Source: JAICYJ01 sp963797565
GTDB taxonomy: Bacteria > Actinomycetota > Thermoleophilia > Gaiellales > JAICJC01
Assembly (NCBI GenBank): GCA_963797565.1
Contig: CAWCPM010000002.1
Coordinates: forward strand, 186,001-250,000
DNA length: 64,000 nucleotides
Reading direction: 5' to 3'
Shown here piece by piece: positions 43,213 to 51,415 of this stretch. The first letter of the stretch is position 1, and the number at the start of each line of letters is the position of its first letter. The translations under genes were made by a program, and so were the position numbers. The notes below the pieces were generated by a model that did no database searches, was not told where the DNA came from, and was given only the letters and a program-made list of their open reading frames with translations.

Positions 43213-44553
43213 TCAGGTGACGGTGTCCGCCTCGACCACGACCGCTCCGCCGGCGGCCGCGTCGGACCGGGTGAGCAGCCGGTGGCGCGGTACCCGCTCC
43301 AGCCAGGTGCCCGCGGCCAGCGAGGTGATGATGGCGAGCAGCACCAACACCGTGAAGAAGTCTTGATCGATGATGCCGGCGGAGAACGCGGTCGAGGCGA
43401 CGACGATGCCAGGCCCCCCGCGCGCGTTCATCGCAATCGCCAGGTTGAGAGAGCTGAAGCTATCCTCGCCGGCCGCGCGTGCTCCGAGGTAGACGCTGGT
43501 TGCCTTGATGAGGCATGCGGCCAGGACGAATCCGACGAAGAATACGACGTCGAAGCCGTGGATCAGGTCGAGCCCGAGGCCGATTCCGGCGAAGTAGACG
43601 GGTATGAAGAAGGCGAGCGAGAAGCTCCTGATCGCCAGCGTTGCCTGCGATGGCTTCGACTCGGTGGCGGCCACGACGATCCCGGCCACGAACGCCCCGA
43701 AGAACGCCTCGAGCCCGAGCATCAGGGCGGCAGCGGTCGTCAGCAGCATGAACGTGAGCTGGTGTGCGATCGGGGTGGCGCGCTGGATCACGTTCAGCTC
43801 GAGGTTGCCGATCCAGCGGTAGACGGGCGGGCCGGCCACCAGGAACGCAGCCAGGAATGCGAGCGTCGCGGTCACGTGATAGGCGAGATCGGCGTGCGAG
43901 CCGGTCGTGATCCCGAGCGCAGACGGCAAGCCGAAGAGTGCGGCACCGGTCGTCCCTGCAAAGCCAATCGCGGTCGCCAGCACGACGTAGAGGACGAGAT
44001 CCTCGAGCACTGCGACTCCGAGCACCACTCGAGCGAACGGGGTGTCGAGGATGCCCAGGTCATGCATGATCCGGGAGATCACCGGAATGCTCGTGATGGC
44101 CAGTGCGATTGCGAAAACCAGCACGAACGAGGTGGTGTTGCCGTTCGGCCCCCACAGGCTCCTCTGATCGATCATCTGTGAGATGGCGAGCCCGGCGACG
44201 AACGGGATCGTGGTACCGGCCACGAAGACGGCAATCACGGTGCGCCGCTCGCCACGGTGAAAGACGGTGCGTAGCTCAGACCCGGCGATGAACAGGAGCA
44301 GCAGCAGCCCGAGCTGGTACACCGCACCGAGGATGACCGGCGTCGACCCGCTGGTCGGAAATATCCACGCCTGCGTGGACTGCGATAGCCACCCGAGTAC
44401 CGTGGCGCCGAGCAGCAGGCCACCGACCACCTCGCCGATCGCCCGGGGCTGCCGGAAACGGACAAACAGGGATCCCGTCCCATGAGCGCACAGGAGGATC
44501 GCGGCCAGGGCGATCAGCGTATGAGCGAGGTCTGCTGTGGGAAGTGTGGTCAT
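43213..44553 (-). CDS. CPA2 family cation:proton antiporter
   Basis: A 446-residue membrane protein of the Kef/NapA type, with about 12 helices: IGEVVGGLLLGATVLG, LLLLLFIAGSELR, ITSIPVISRIMHDLGIL, the LGVAVLEDLVLYVVLATAIG ion-site region and NARGGPGIVVASTAFS. There is no TrkA-N domain. ATG 44553 is chosen because the longer frame lacks homology. It exchanges Na+ or K+ for protons. It is convergent with the ABC operon. Confidence 0.92.
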   Translation of the reverse strand: MTTLPTADLAHTLIALAAILLCAHGTGSLFVRFRQPRAIGEVVGGLLLGATVLGWLSQSTQAWIFPTSGSTPVILGAVYQLGLLLLLFIAGSELRTVFHRGERRTVIAVFVAGTTIPFVAGLAISQMIDQRSLWGPNGNTTSFVLVFAIALAITSIPVISRIMHDLGILDTPFARVVLGVAVLEDLVLYVVLATAIGFAGTTGAALFGLPSALGITTGSHADLAYHVTATLAFLAAFLVAGPPVYRWIGNLELNVIQRATPIAHQLTFMLLTTAAALMLGLEAFFGAFVAGIVVAATESKPSQATLAIRSFSLAFFIPVYFAGIGLGLDLIHGFDVVFFVGFVLAACLIKATSVYLGARAAGEDSFSSLNLAIAMNARGGPGIVVASTAFSAGIIDQDFFTVLVLLAIITSLAAGTWLERVPRHRLLTRSDAAAGGAVVVEADTVT

Positions 44554-44696
44554 GTTCGGACAGGTGGCCCTGCCGAAGATACGGTGATAACCAGACAATG
44601 TCGACAGGGCTGCGGCAGTTCGGGAACGCGCCGATGCCTTGGTGAGCAACTCTCTCACTCAAGACAACTTGCACATCGTCCGATATACGCGGCAGC

Positions 44697-45830
44697 ATGG
44701 GTCGTCTGCGTATGTTCCTCGCTCTGGCCGTGCTCGCCTGCGTGATACCAGCACAGGCGAGCGCGGCCTCCACTTCCTCGGTGCCCGACGTGCCGGCGTC
44801 GTTCTGGGCGCACGCCCAGATCACGTGGGCCGTGAACGCCGGATGGGTGCCACTCCACAAGAACGGCGACTTCGCCCCCGCTCGCAACGCCACCCGCACG
44901 GCGGCCGCGCGGGTGCTGGCAAACCTGAACAAGCAGCAGCACGGCGTCGCGATCAGCGACGATCCATTCCAGCAGGCGGTCGACGGCGGCTGGATCGGCG
45001 CCGGCCTCGGCCCGGGGTCGACTCTCACGCAGCTGCAGTTCGACCGCGGCATCGTGCGCGTGATGGGGCTGAAGAACGAATCCATCAGGCTCAGGCAGAT
45101 CACGGCCGCCGATGGGTGGAAGCCGAAGCTCCCGACGGGCTTTGCGGCCGAGCAGATCGTGCGCGACATCGGTGCCCGCTGGAACGTCCCGTTCGGCGCC
45201 GACAACTGGGAGACCTGGCCGAGCACCACGCTGAGGCGCGCAAACCTGGCCGTGCAGGCATACCTGCTGGGTCATCTGCCCAGCTACTGGCAGTACTCCG
45301 TGGACACGCAGCTGAACGTGGTGCACGCGCTGCCGACATATCCGCCGCTGAAGAAGGCCGTGCTCGGCTACGCGCTCAAGTGGGCGGGTGCGCCCTACAT
45401 CTGGGGCGGCAGCTCCGACCAGCCGCAGGATCCGTTCGGGCTGCCGGCCGCCGCCGGCTTCGACTGCTCGGGCTACGTGTGGTGGGTGATGAAGCGCGCC
45501 TACACGGTGCCGGGAAGGACCTGGGACGGCACCGCGAAGATCCCATGGCGCACCACGTACGACATGGCCGCGCATATTCCGGTCGCGAAGCGCATCCCCT
45601 ACAGGAGCCTGAGGCCCGGCGACATCCTGTTCTGGAGCAGCAGCGCACCGCACGGCGTGTTGACCAGCTCGAGCGCGGTCGACCACACCGGCATCTACCT
45701 CGGGAACGGCTGGACGATCAACAGCCACGGCAGCGGCGCGGGTGTCACCATCAACTACATGGGCCCCGGTGCAGGCTGGTACCACGACAACTTCGTGTTC
45801 GGCTGGCGCATCATGCCCGTCGGCGTGTGA
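44697..45830 (+). CDS. Secreted NlpC/P60 peptidoglycan hydrolase with SLH-like repeats
   Basis: A 377-residue exported protein with signal peptide (MFLALAVLACVIPAQASAA). Residues about 30-215 look like diverged S-layer-homology-type repeats (FWAHAQITWAVNAGWV, FAPARNATRTAAARVLANL). The C-terminal NlpC/P60 domain has catalytic Cys in AGFDCSGYVWW, His in AVDHTGIYLGNGW and the third polar residue in TINSHGSG. It would cut peptide stems of peptidoglycan outside the cell. Confidence 0.9.
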   Translation: MGRLRMFLALAVLACVIPAQASAASTSSVPDVPASFWAHAQITWAVNAGWVPLHKNGDFAPARNATRTAAARVLANLNKQQHGVAISDDPFQQAVDGGWIGAGLGPGSTLTQLQFDRGIVRVMGLKNESIRLRQITAADGWKPKLPTGFAAEQIVRDIGARWNVPFGADNWETWPSTTLRRANLAVQAYLLGHLPSYWQYSVDTQLNVVHALPTYPPLKKAVLGYALKWAGAPYIWGGSSDQPQDPFGLPAAAGFDCSGYVWWVMKRAYTVPGRTWDGTAKIPWRTTYDMAAHIPVAKRIPYRSLRPGDILFWSSSAPHGVLTSSSAVDHTGIYLGNGWTINSHGSGAGVTINYMGPGAGWYHDNFVFGWRIMPVGV

Positions 45831-45859
45831 ACTGCTCGGCGCGGTAGGCTGCGCTCGCG

Positions 45860-46765
45860 ATGAGCGCCGACGAGAACACCACCCCGGAGCCCGAGGAGAT
45901 CCCGGCCGGAGCAGAGGCAGCCCCCGGCACACCGGTCAGCGTGCGGGCCGAGCGAGGCGCCCGGATGACTCCCGCCGAGGCGGTGCGCGACATGCGCATC
46001 AAGGTGCCGACGCGGGGCAACCGGATCCTCCGCGAGCTGGTCGAGCGCGTCAACCGCGACGACTCGATCAAGGCGCTGTGGCACGCCGCCAACGTCAACG
46101 CGGTGGCGCGGATGCAGATCAACGACCACTCGTGGGTGCACATCCAGATCGTCACCAACATCGGCCTGAAGCTGCTGCGCGAGCTGCGCCGGGCCGGGGT
46201 CGAGCCGGGCATGGTGACCGACTACGGCATGACCGACGACGATGCCGAGGTGGTGGTCGGGCTGGGCTGCCTGACGCACTGCCTGGGGATGGCCATCCAC
46301 CGCGACGGGCACGAGGAGATGAGCCTGTTCCTGACGGCCGACCGCCTGCCCGGGCTGCTGGACGGGCTGTACGAGGAGCCGGAGCGCACGATCGTGATGG
46401 CCGAGGTGCTGCAGACGATCATCAGCCACCGCTCCGGCGGCCGGCCGCTGTCGCTGGAGGCCGGGATCGTGCGGGTCGCCGACGCGCTGGACATGGCGAA
46501 GGGACGCTCCCGGATCCCCTTCGAAAGCGGACGCGTCTCGATCCACTCGCTGTCTGCGGCAGCGATCGAGGAGGTCGTGATCCGTGGCGGCGGTGATGGC
46601 AAGGTGCTGGTCGAGATCGAGATGAACAACTCGGCCGGCCTGTTCCAGGTCGACAACCTGTTGCGATCGAAGCTGCACGGCTCGGGGCTCGAGGACCACA
46701 TCGAGGTGGCGGCGACGCTCGAGGGCGATACCGAGAAGCGCCTGCTGCCCAGCTTTCGGCTGTAG
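45860..46765 (+). CDS. HD-domain metal-dependent phosphohydrolase
   Basis: A 301-residue cytosolic protein. After an acidic, low-complexity N-terminus, the domain shows HD-type metal residues: INDHSWVHIQIV, the GLGCLTHCLGMAIHRDGHEE helix pair (in place of a strict HD), IISHRSGG and IVRVADALDMAKGRSRIPF. The C-terminal 90 residues form a separate alpha/beta region. The substrate is unknown, perhaps a nucleotide. It starts 29 bases after the NlpC/P60 gene on the same strand. Confidence 0.75.
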   Translation: MSADENTTPEPEEIPAGAEAAPGTPVSVRAERGARMTPAEAVRDMRIKVPTRGNRILRELVERVNRDDSIKALWHAANVNAVARMQINDHSWVHIQIVTNIGLKLLRELRRAGVEPGMVTDYGMTDDDAEVVVGLGCLTHCLGMAIHRDGHEEMSLFLTADRLPGLLDGLYEEPERTIVMAEVLQTIISHRSGGRPLSLEAGIVRVADALDMAKGRSRIPFESGRVSIHSLSAAAIEEVVIRGGGDGKVLVEIEMNNSAGLFQVDNLLRSKLHGSGLEDHIEVAATLEGDTEKRLLPSFRL

Positions 46766-46879
46766 GCAACCACACAGATGTGACGATGCTCACACGGTGT
46801 AGTGTTGGCGCCTCACACCGGAAAATGTCGTCGGGACACGTCGGGAGGCACGGTCCCGCGGCGGCGAAGGAGGCCCCCA
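46766..46879 (+). promoter_or_regulatory. Upstream region of the decayed lipoprotein gene
   Basis: The stretch is relatively AT-rich (AACCACACAGATGTGACGAT) and ends in GAAGGAGG, a strong ribosome site eight bases before ATG 46880. This suggests the following lipoprotein gene was once well expressed. No operator is evident. Confidence 0.4.
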
Positions 46880-47394
46880 ATGTCGCGCGTCTCGCGCACT
46901 TCTCTTCGTAAGCGTCTGTCGTGGTGGCGGCAGCCGCCGGATGTGGCAGCTCGTCGTCGTCGGGCACGGCGTCCACCGCGGCAAACAGCGAGCCTCGGCT
47001 CACGCTGCCGACGCCACCGGCGACCACCACGTCGGGCGCCGTGGGTGGAGCGGAAGCAGCTTCTGCGCACGGGCAAGGCGGATCGTGGAGAGCCTCAAGT
47101 CCAAGCTCGCGACGCTTCGCAATCTCCGGCAGCGCACCCCAGAGGCGTTCAAGTCGGAGATGCTGACGAACCAGCAATCCGCCTACCGCAGGCCCAGTCG
47201 CAGGCGCCGGCTGAGATCAAGCCTGACCTGGCCGTGGTCGTCGACACCTTCATCACCAAGCTCGACCAGATTACGCCGCCCACGGGTGGAACCCGCTCGC
47301 TGCCGGGCCCGCTGCCGTGTCCCTGCTGCAGAACCACGGCCTGAAGGCCCACATGACCACCTCCAGGCGTGGGCCGAAGCGAACTGCGAGCTAG
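46880..47394 (+). pseudogene. Lipoprotein gene broken by several frameshifts
   Basis: After GAAGGAGG and ATG 46880, the start MSRVSRTSLRK joins, with a frame change near 46914, to SVVVAAAAGCGSSSSSGTAS, a clear lipoprotein signal with its Cys. Coding-like pieces then follow in alternating frames: ESLKSKLATLRNLRQRTPEAF (47090 on), PAEIKPDLAVVVDTFITKL (47210 on) and NPLAAGPAAVSLLQNHGLKAH (about 47290 on). At least four indels are needed to read it through. It is either a real pseudogene or a stretch with many sequence errors. Confidence 0.6.
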
Positions 47395-47436
47395 GCGGGA
47401 GCCGAGAGGGGCCTCTGGTATCCTTCGCCGCGCCCT

Positions 47437-47507
47437 TGCGGGGTCGTCTAATGGTAGGACGCCTGACTCTGGATCAGGTAGTCGGGGTTCGAGTCCCTGC
47501 CCCGCAG
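47437..47507 (+). tRNA. tRNA-Gln (CUG)
   Basis: A full cloverleaf of 71 bases: acceptor TGCGGGG/CCCCGCA with G as discriminator, D-loop TAATGGTA, anticodon stem CCTGA/TCAGG with loop CTCTGGA (anticodon CTG), and T-loop TTCGAGT. The CCA is not encoded. It is one of the substrates of MnmA-type modification only if the UUG isoacceptor exists elsewhere, as this one has C34. Confidence 0.95.
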
Positions 47508-47636
47508 CCTCGTAACCAGGCCGATCCGGACTTGCAAGTCACGTCGTCCGAGAGGTCCCAGACGCGGGCGGAACTTGAGGTGCCTTGGATTCGTCCAAGA
47601 CATCATGGTCCGCACCCTCGCCACTACGTTGCCGTG

Positions 47637-47720
47637 ATGGCGGTCGTTCTGGTGGTCGCAGCCTGGCTGCTCGTATCGACCTTCCCAGGGCCGGACCCGG
47701 AGTCGGAGGTCCCGATCTGA
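47637..47720 (+). CDS. Possible small single-span membrane peptide
   Basis: ATG 47637 opens 27 codons: MAVVLVVAAWLLVSTF followed by a polar acidic tail. Its stop (47718-47720) overlaps the ATG of the next small secreted gene by one base, which suggests translational coupling. No ribosome site is clear. Confidence 0.35.
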   Translation: MAVVLVVAAWLLVSTFPGPDPESEVPI

Positions 47721-47928
47721 TGTTGAAGCTGATGACGACCGCACTTGTCGCGCTCTCGTTCGCGGCCGCTGGCTCCGCGTGTGGCACCGTTGCAGGGGAC
47801 TGTTCCGGGCCATCAGGGGTTGCCACCTACAGAACGGCGAGGCGTACTGCGTGATCCTCAACCAAGGGGCTGCCCTCGCCGACAGCGACGTCGCTGCCCT
47901 GCCCAGTGCGAAGAGAGCCTGCGACTAG
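47720..47928 (+). pseudogene. Small Cys-rich secreted protein with a frameshift
   Basis: ATG 47720 starts MLKLMTTALVALSFAAAGSA, a signal peptide, followed by CGTVAGDCSGPSG. The frame then ends early, but a shifted frame continues coherently as CHLQNGEAYCVILNQG, then ADSDVAALPSAKRACD and a stop at 47928. With one base corrected near 47815, this is a secreted protein of about 69 residues with five or six Cys. It could be an intact gene with a sequence error. Confidence 0.5.
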
Positions 47929-48103
47929 GGCAGCCGCGTGTCGCGGTCCTCGTTGATCGCGCGAATGTCCCGCTCCCAGGGCAGAGAACGTCGCGCTGGC
48001 AAGGCGAACGCGACATGTCGGACGGCCAGCGTCGACATCACCGGCTCGATCGACGTCGAGGATCGGACGCGCGCCTGCGAATGACGACGCGCGGAGAGTT
48101 CGC

Positions 48104-48256
48104 CTAGTACGCAGCGATCGCTGTCGTGCACGGCGCGCAGGTCACTTCGCCGAACTTGCGATACATCGAGAGCTTGGCCCCGCACTTCACGCAGGTCCCT
48201 GCCTCGCAGGTCTTGACTCTGCGGTTCGGGCTCACCCAGCCGTCGTAACTTCCCAT
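48104..48256 (-). CDS. Small zinc-ribbon protein
   Basis: A 50-residue frame: MGSYDGWVSPNRRVKTCEAG, then TCVKCGAKLSMYRKFGEVTC, then APCTTAIAAY. The two CxxC pairs (TCVKC and TCAPC) about 20 residues apart make a compact zinc-ribbon knuckle, which supports coding despite the short length. The ribosome site is weak. A GAACACGTGTTC palindrome lies 48 bases upstream. The interval 47929-48103 holds no gene I can support. Confidence 0.55.
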   Translation of the reverse strand: MGSYDGWVSPNRRVKTCEAGTCVKCGAKLSMYRKFGEVTCAPCTTAIAAY

Positions 48257-48303
48257 ACTGGAACTATGCCCGGAGCGTTTCTTGATTCACCAAGTGTACA
48301 CGG

Positions 48304-48315
48304 GAACACGTGTTC
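48304..48315. promoter_or_regulatory. LexA-box-like palindrome
   Basis: GAACACGTGTTC, a perfect palindrome, fits the Gram-positive/actinobacterial SOS pattern GAAC-N4-GTTC, with GA following on the right as in the longer consensus. It lies upstream of the small zinc-ribbon gene. The eight fixed bases are expected about once per window by chance. Confidence 0.3.
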
Positions 48316-48346
48316 GACGGCGGCCGCAGATGCGCGGCCGGTCGCT

Positions 48347-48784
48347 CTACCTGGGCTTCAGCGAGATCGCGAGCGTGATCGTGCGCGCGTGCCCGTGCAG
48401 GTCGGACACGTGCGGCACGGTCGCGAACACGTGCACGGTGATCGATCCGCCCGGGGGGCGGCTGCCGGCGAACAACGGGCCAGCGTGCGGGAGGTGGGCC
48501 AGCGTGCCGTCGTAGATGGCGCCCTCGCCCCTGGCCAGCTTGATGGTCACGGTCACGTGCCTGGGGTTGAGCGTCTTTCCGCCGGTCCAGCCGGTGGTGG
48601 TGACGTAGTACCGAGCCCTGTGGCCGGTGCGGTTCACACGGTAAAGCACCGCCGGATGCCTGAAGGCGGCGGCGCTGTTCACCTGCACCTTCACGTCCAG
48701 CATTCCCGGGGCGGCCATGGCCGGCACGGCCAGGAAGACGCCGAGCAGTGCGGCGAGCACCCCGATACGCGCGATCCCGATCAT
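48347..48784 (-). CDS. Secreted hypothetical protein
   Basis: A 145-residue exported protein with signal peptide (IGVLAALLGVFLAVPAMAA). The mature part is beta-rich and Gly/Thr-rich (YYVTTTGWTGGKTLNPRHV, ITVHVFATVPHVSDLHGHAR) with no cysteine. I do not recognise the family. Its neighbour downstream is the small zinc-ribbon gene on the same strand. Confidence 0.75.
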   Translation of the reverse strand: MIGIARIGVLAALLGVFLAVPAMAAPGMLDVKVQVNSAAAFRHPAVLYRVNRTGHRARYYVTTTGWTGGKTLNPRHVTVTIKLARGEGAIYDGTLAHLPHAGPLFAGSRPPGGSITVHVFATVPHVSDLHGHARTITLAISLKPR

Positions 48785-48849
48785 GCACTCAGTCTAGGTG
48801 CTGGCAGCTCCTGAATCTACGTCTGGTGGATACTTCGCCGGTGGCAGAC

Positions 48850-49194
48850 ATGGCCGGCATCGGACACGTGCACCTGATCGTCGCCGATCACGAGCGCGCG
48901 GCACGGTTCTACAGCGAGGCCTTCGGGCTACAGGAGCACTTCCGCGTCCGCGACCGTCTGGTGTTCATGGGCAACGACGACGCCACGCTGATCGTGCTGG
49001 ACGCCGAGCAGCCCGCTGCCGGGCGTGGCGACATCGAGCACGTCGGGCTGTCGCTGGCCCCCGGCCAGAACCTGGACGCCGCCGTCGAGGACGTCGTGCG
49101 CGCCGGCGGCCGAGTGGTGCAGCGCGGCGAGCACGCGCCGGGCCTGAAGTTCGCCTACGTGACCGATCCCGACGGCAACATGCTGGAGCTGTAG
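48850..49194 (+). CDS. VOC family protein (glyoxalase/bleomycin-resistance fold)
   Basis: A 114-residue VOC domain: GIGHVHLIVADHERAARFYS at the start, DIEHVGLSL in the second half and the ending YVTDPDGNMLEL. Metal-ligand candidates are His5 or His7, the His in DIEHV and the Glu in MLEL. ATG 48850 is used; GTG 48841 would add three residues. Substrate unknown; dioxygenase or lyase activity cannot be told apart. Confidence 0.9.
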   Translation: MAGIGHVHLIVADHERAARFYSEAFGLQEHFRVRDRLVFMGNDDATLIVLDAEQPAAGRGDIEHVGLSLAPGQNLDAAVEDVVRAGGRVVQRGEHAPGLKFAYVTDPDGNMLEL

Positions 49195-49285
49195 CGCCGC
49201 ACGGGCCGTGACGTGTTTGGCAGACGCCGCGCCGGGCACATCAGTCCAGAGAGCTTCGCACGCACACCCACGGACTGGAGACACG

Positions 49286-49594
49286 ATGGCCCAAGCCACC
49301 TACATCTACGCACTGGTCGGTAACCAGGGAGACGCCACCGTGCTTCGCTACCGGACAGAGCTCGACGCACCGCTGCCGGGAGCCGACGTGCCCACGACAC
49401 CCGCCGTCGGGCCGGTAGTGGTCGAAAGCGTCGAGCAGGACGAGTCCGGCGCCACGGTGGTGCTGGCGTACGACTCGACCCCGACCCCCGACGAGGTGAA
49501 CGCCGCGCTCGGCGAGGGCTGGGAGCACCCGCCTTCAGACGACCCCTGGGCGTCGTTCGCCCCGGGCGCGGTCGCACGCGTGCATCCACAGTAG
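49286..49594 (+). CDS. Hypothetical protein, 102 residues
   Basis: The ATG at 49286 follows GGAG by five bases. The product MAQATYIYALVGNQGDATVL is soluble, acidic and shows alternating beta strands (PVVVESVEQDESGATVVLAY) and a Pro-rich end. No family is recognised and there are no cysteines. It may be co-transcribed with the VOC gene 90 bases upstream. Confidence 0.7.
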   Translation: MAQATYIYALVGNQGDATVLRYRTELDAPLPGADVPTTPAVGPVVVESVEQDESGATVVLAYDSTPTPDEVNAALGEGWEHPPSDDPWASFAPGAVARVHPQ

Positions 49595-49624
49595 CGACCG
49601 CGCCGGGGCGCGCCTAGGGGCGTG

Positions 49625-50089
49625 CTAGTCGATCGAGAACACGAAGTCGTAGCCGTCCGGCCGCGCGTGCAGCAGCATCGTGCCGTGCGCGTCGCGGTAG
49701 ATGCCGGTGCCGCCGATGATGGCCAGGCGGCTGTCGCGGGTGTCATAGAACGGCCCCTCGACCGTGATCTGGCCATCGGCGAGCTTGTTCGTCCAGCTGC
49801 ACTGCCACTCACCGCGGGCCGGGTTGGTGCGGATGCAGTTGCCCTGGTCACGTCCCACCTGGCTGGTGTTGCTCGCGTTGAACAGCAGGTTCGAGAACGG
49901 GAACAGGTCGCCCTGCGAGTCGCCCTTGGGCGGCAGGTCGACGACGTGCTCGTTGACGGGGTGCTCGACCACGTGCAGCTTCGTCCGCATCGGATCCGAC
50001 CCGCTCGATCCGGTCGCGGCCATCGCCAGTCCGGTGCAGCCGAACGCCACTCCCACGGTCACGGCCACCACGATCCATCGCTTGCGCAT
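49625..50089 (-). CDS. Secreted allene-oxide-cyclase-barrel-like protein
   Basis: A 154-residue protein with signal peptide (WIVVAVTVGVAFGCTGLAMA) and an eight-stranded barrel pattern typical of AOC-like/dirigent proteins: GDLFPFSNLLFNASNTSQVG, CIRTNPARGEWQCSWT, ITVEGPFYDT and the signature AIIGGTGIYRDAHGTMLL. Bacterial members are secreted; function is mostly unknown. It is transcribed alone, divergent from the lipoprotein at 50219. Confidence 0.8.
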   Translation of the reverse strand: MRKRWIVVAVTVGVAFGCTGLAMAATGSSGSDPMRTKLHVVEHPVNEHVVDLPPKGDSQGDLFPFSNLLFNASNTSQVGRDQGNCIRTNPARGEWQCSWTNKLADGQITVEGPFYDTRDSRLAIIGGTGIYRDAHGTMLLHARPDGYDFVFSID

Positions 50090-50218
50090 GACTACCCCCT
50101 TCTCGTTGTGAACCGAACCTCGACCCTACCGCACTGTCACAAAGCGCCCGACCGATCTCACGGAGAGTTAACGGTTGGGATCCAGACATCGGTGGGTAAC
50201 GCCTGTACCGTGGGATGT

Positions 50219-50866
50219 GTGCAGCGCCGGAGCATCCTCGACGCTCGACGACCCGCGCTGCTGATCGCAGTTGTCGCGGTGCTCGCGGCGACCGGTTGTG
50301 CCGGGTCGTCGGCATCCTCATCGAGCGGCGGCAGCGGACCCAGCGCCAGCCAGCCGTCGTCGTCCGGTGGCACCACGGGCAGCTACGTCCCGGCCGCCGG
50401 AACCGACAAGTCGGGTGCCGTATTCCAGACCTACACGAATCACAAGCTCGGCTACCAGATGCTCTATCCCGGCGGCTGGAACGTGACCAAGAAGGGCGGG
50501 ATCGTACGCATCGCGAAGCTCGGGAACTCGATCGTGATCGCGACGCGGAAGTCCAAGAACGCTCCCAAGGTAAAACCGGTGCGGGCTGCGCTGATCGGCC
50601 AGCAGAAGAAGAAAACGGTGCTCGACATCGAGTCGCGGCCGAAGTCCACAGAGCTGAACGGCGATCCGGCCATCAGGATGGTGTTCACCAAGGACAAGCC
50701 GGCCACCGCCGACACGCCCGAGGACACGCTGCGCGTCTACCGCTACCTGGTCTTCCACAAGGGGCACATCGTGATCCTGTCGCTGCAGACGCCCACCAGC
50801 CGCGACAACAAGCAGGCCTACGACGTGATCGCGAACAGCCTCAGCTGGCCGGGGAAGAAGGGTTAG
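50219..50866 (+). CDS. Lipoprotein with PsbP/DUF1795-like domain
   Basis: From GTG 50219, 215 residues: lipoprotein signal LLIAVVAVLAATGC followed by a Ser/Gly-rich linker (GSSASSSSGGSGPSASQ). The mature domain (YTNHKLGYQMLYPGGWNVTK, GNSIVIATRKSKNAPK, IVILSLQTPTSRDNK) resembles PsbP/DUF1795-type proteins. It is anchored on the outer face of the membrane. The 3' end overlaps a convergent gene by 26 bases. Confidence 0.82.
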   Translation: MQRRSILDARRPALLIAVVAVLAATGCAGSSASSSSGGSGPSASQPSSSGGTTGSYVPAAGTDKSGAVFQTYTNHKLGYQMLYPGGWNVTKKGGIVRIAKLGNSIVIATRKSKNAPKVKPVRAALIGQQKKKTVLDIESRPKSTELNGDPAIRMVFTKDKPATADTPEDTLRVYRYLVFHKGHIVILSLQTPTSRDNKQAYDVIANSLSWPGKKG

Positions 50867-51221
50867 GCTCGCCCCCGCCGGCCTCGCGCCACATCTCGTC
50901 CACGTTCATGTCCAGCTTCTCGACCACCTCGAATCCGCCGTGGTGCTCGACCACGCGCTCGACGTCGTCGAACACGTGACCGGGTAGCACCACGAACCGG
51001 TCGGCGGCGGAGTGCGCCTCCGCGAACTCGGCCGCCGTCATCACCAGCGCCTGCACGCAGGTGAAGTCGCCGCACTCGCAGAGGAACGGGATCCGCTCCT
51101 CGTCGTCGTCGCTATCGACCGGCTCCTGCTGCATCCGGCGGTTGTTGTACTGGCGGAACGACTCCTCGTTCTTCACCAGTCGCGCGTGCCGCGCCTCCCA
51201 CCAGTCCTCGGGTCGCATCAT
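50841..51221 (-). CDS. Conserved hypothetical protein with a Cys cluster
   Basis: About 126 residues from ATG 51221 (or 51218): MRPEDWWEARHARLVKNEES, an acidic linker and a PFLCECGDFTC cluster that may bind metal, then an alpha/beta region (RFVVLPGHVFDDVERVVEHH). It looks like a stand-alone soluble protein; no catalytic motif is seen. Confidence 0.75.
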   Translation of the reverse strand: MMRPEDWWEARHARLVKNEESFRQYNNRRMQQEPVDSDDDEERIPFLCECGDFTCVQALVMTAAEFAEAHSAADRFVVLPGHVFDDVERVVEHHGGFEVVEKLDMNVDEMWREAGGGEPNPSSPAS

Positions 51222-51256
51222 CCGCAGGCTTCCATCCCCGGGAGCCCCTGTCAACT

Positions 51257-51415
51257 GTGAGGTTTCCCAACGACGAGCAGGAGGAGGTCTGGGTCGGTCT
51301 CACAAAGGAGCAGATCTCGGAGGCTCCGGAGCTGGGCGTCGACGCGATCGACGACGAGCAGCCTCGTGAGCAGCTGGGTGAGTACTACGGCCGCTTCTTC
51401 ATGAACGCGCCGTAG
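51257..51415 (+). CDS. Small PRC-barrel-like fragment
   Basis: GTG 51257 opens 52 codons that read VRFPNDEQEEVWVGLTKEQI, then SEAPELGVD and EQLGEYYGRFFMNAP. The TKEQI-x-x-APE stretch and closing YYG match the C-terminal edge of PRC-barrel proteins. It is far shorter than a full barrel, so it may be a truncated gene. Its last 17 bases overlap the gluQ 3' end. Confidence 0.45.
   Translation: MRFPNDEQEEVWVGLTKEQISEAPELGVDAIDDEQPREQLGEYYGRFFMNAP

Noticed and set aside
47925..48185. An 86-residue minus-strand frame overlapping the zinc-ribbon gene
   Set aside because: Basic, low-complexity, and it overlaps in another frame the short CxxC-CxxC gene, which has better coding evidence.
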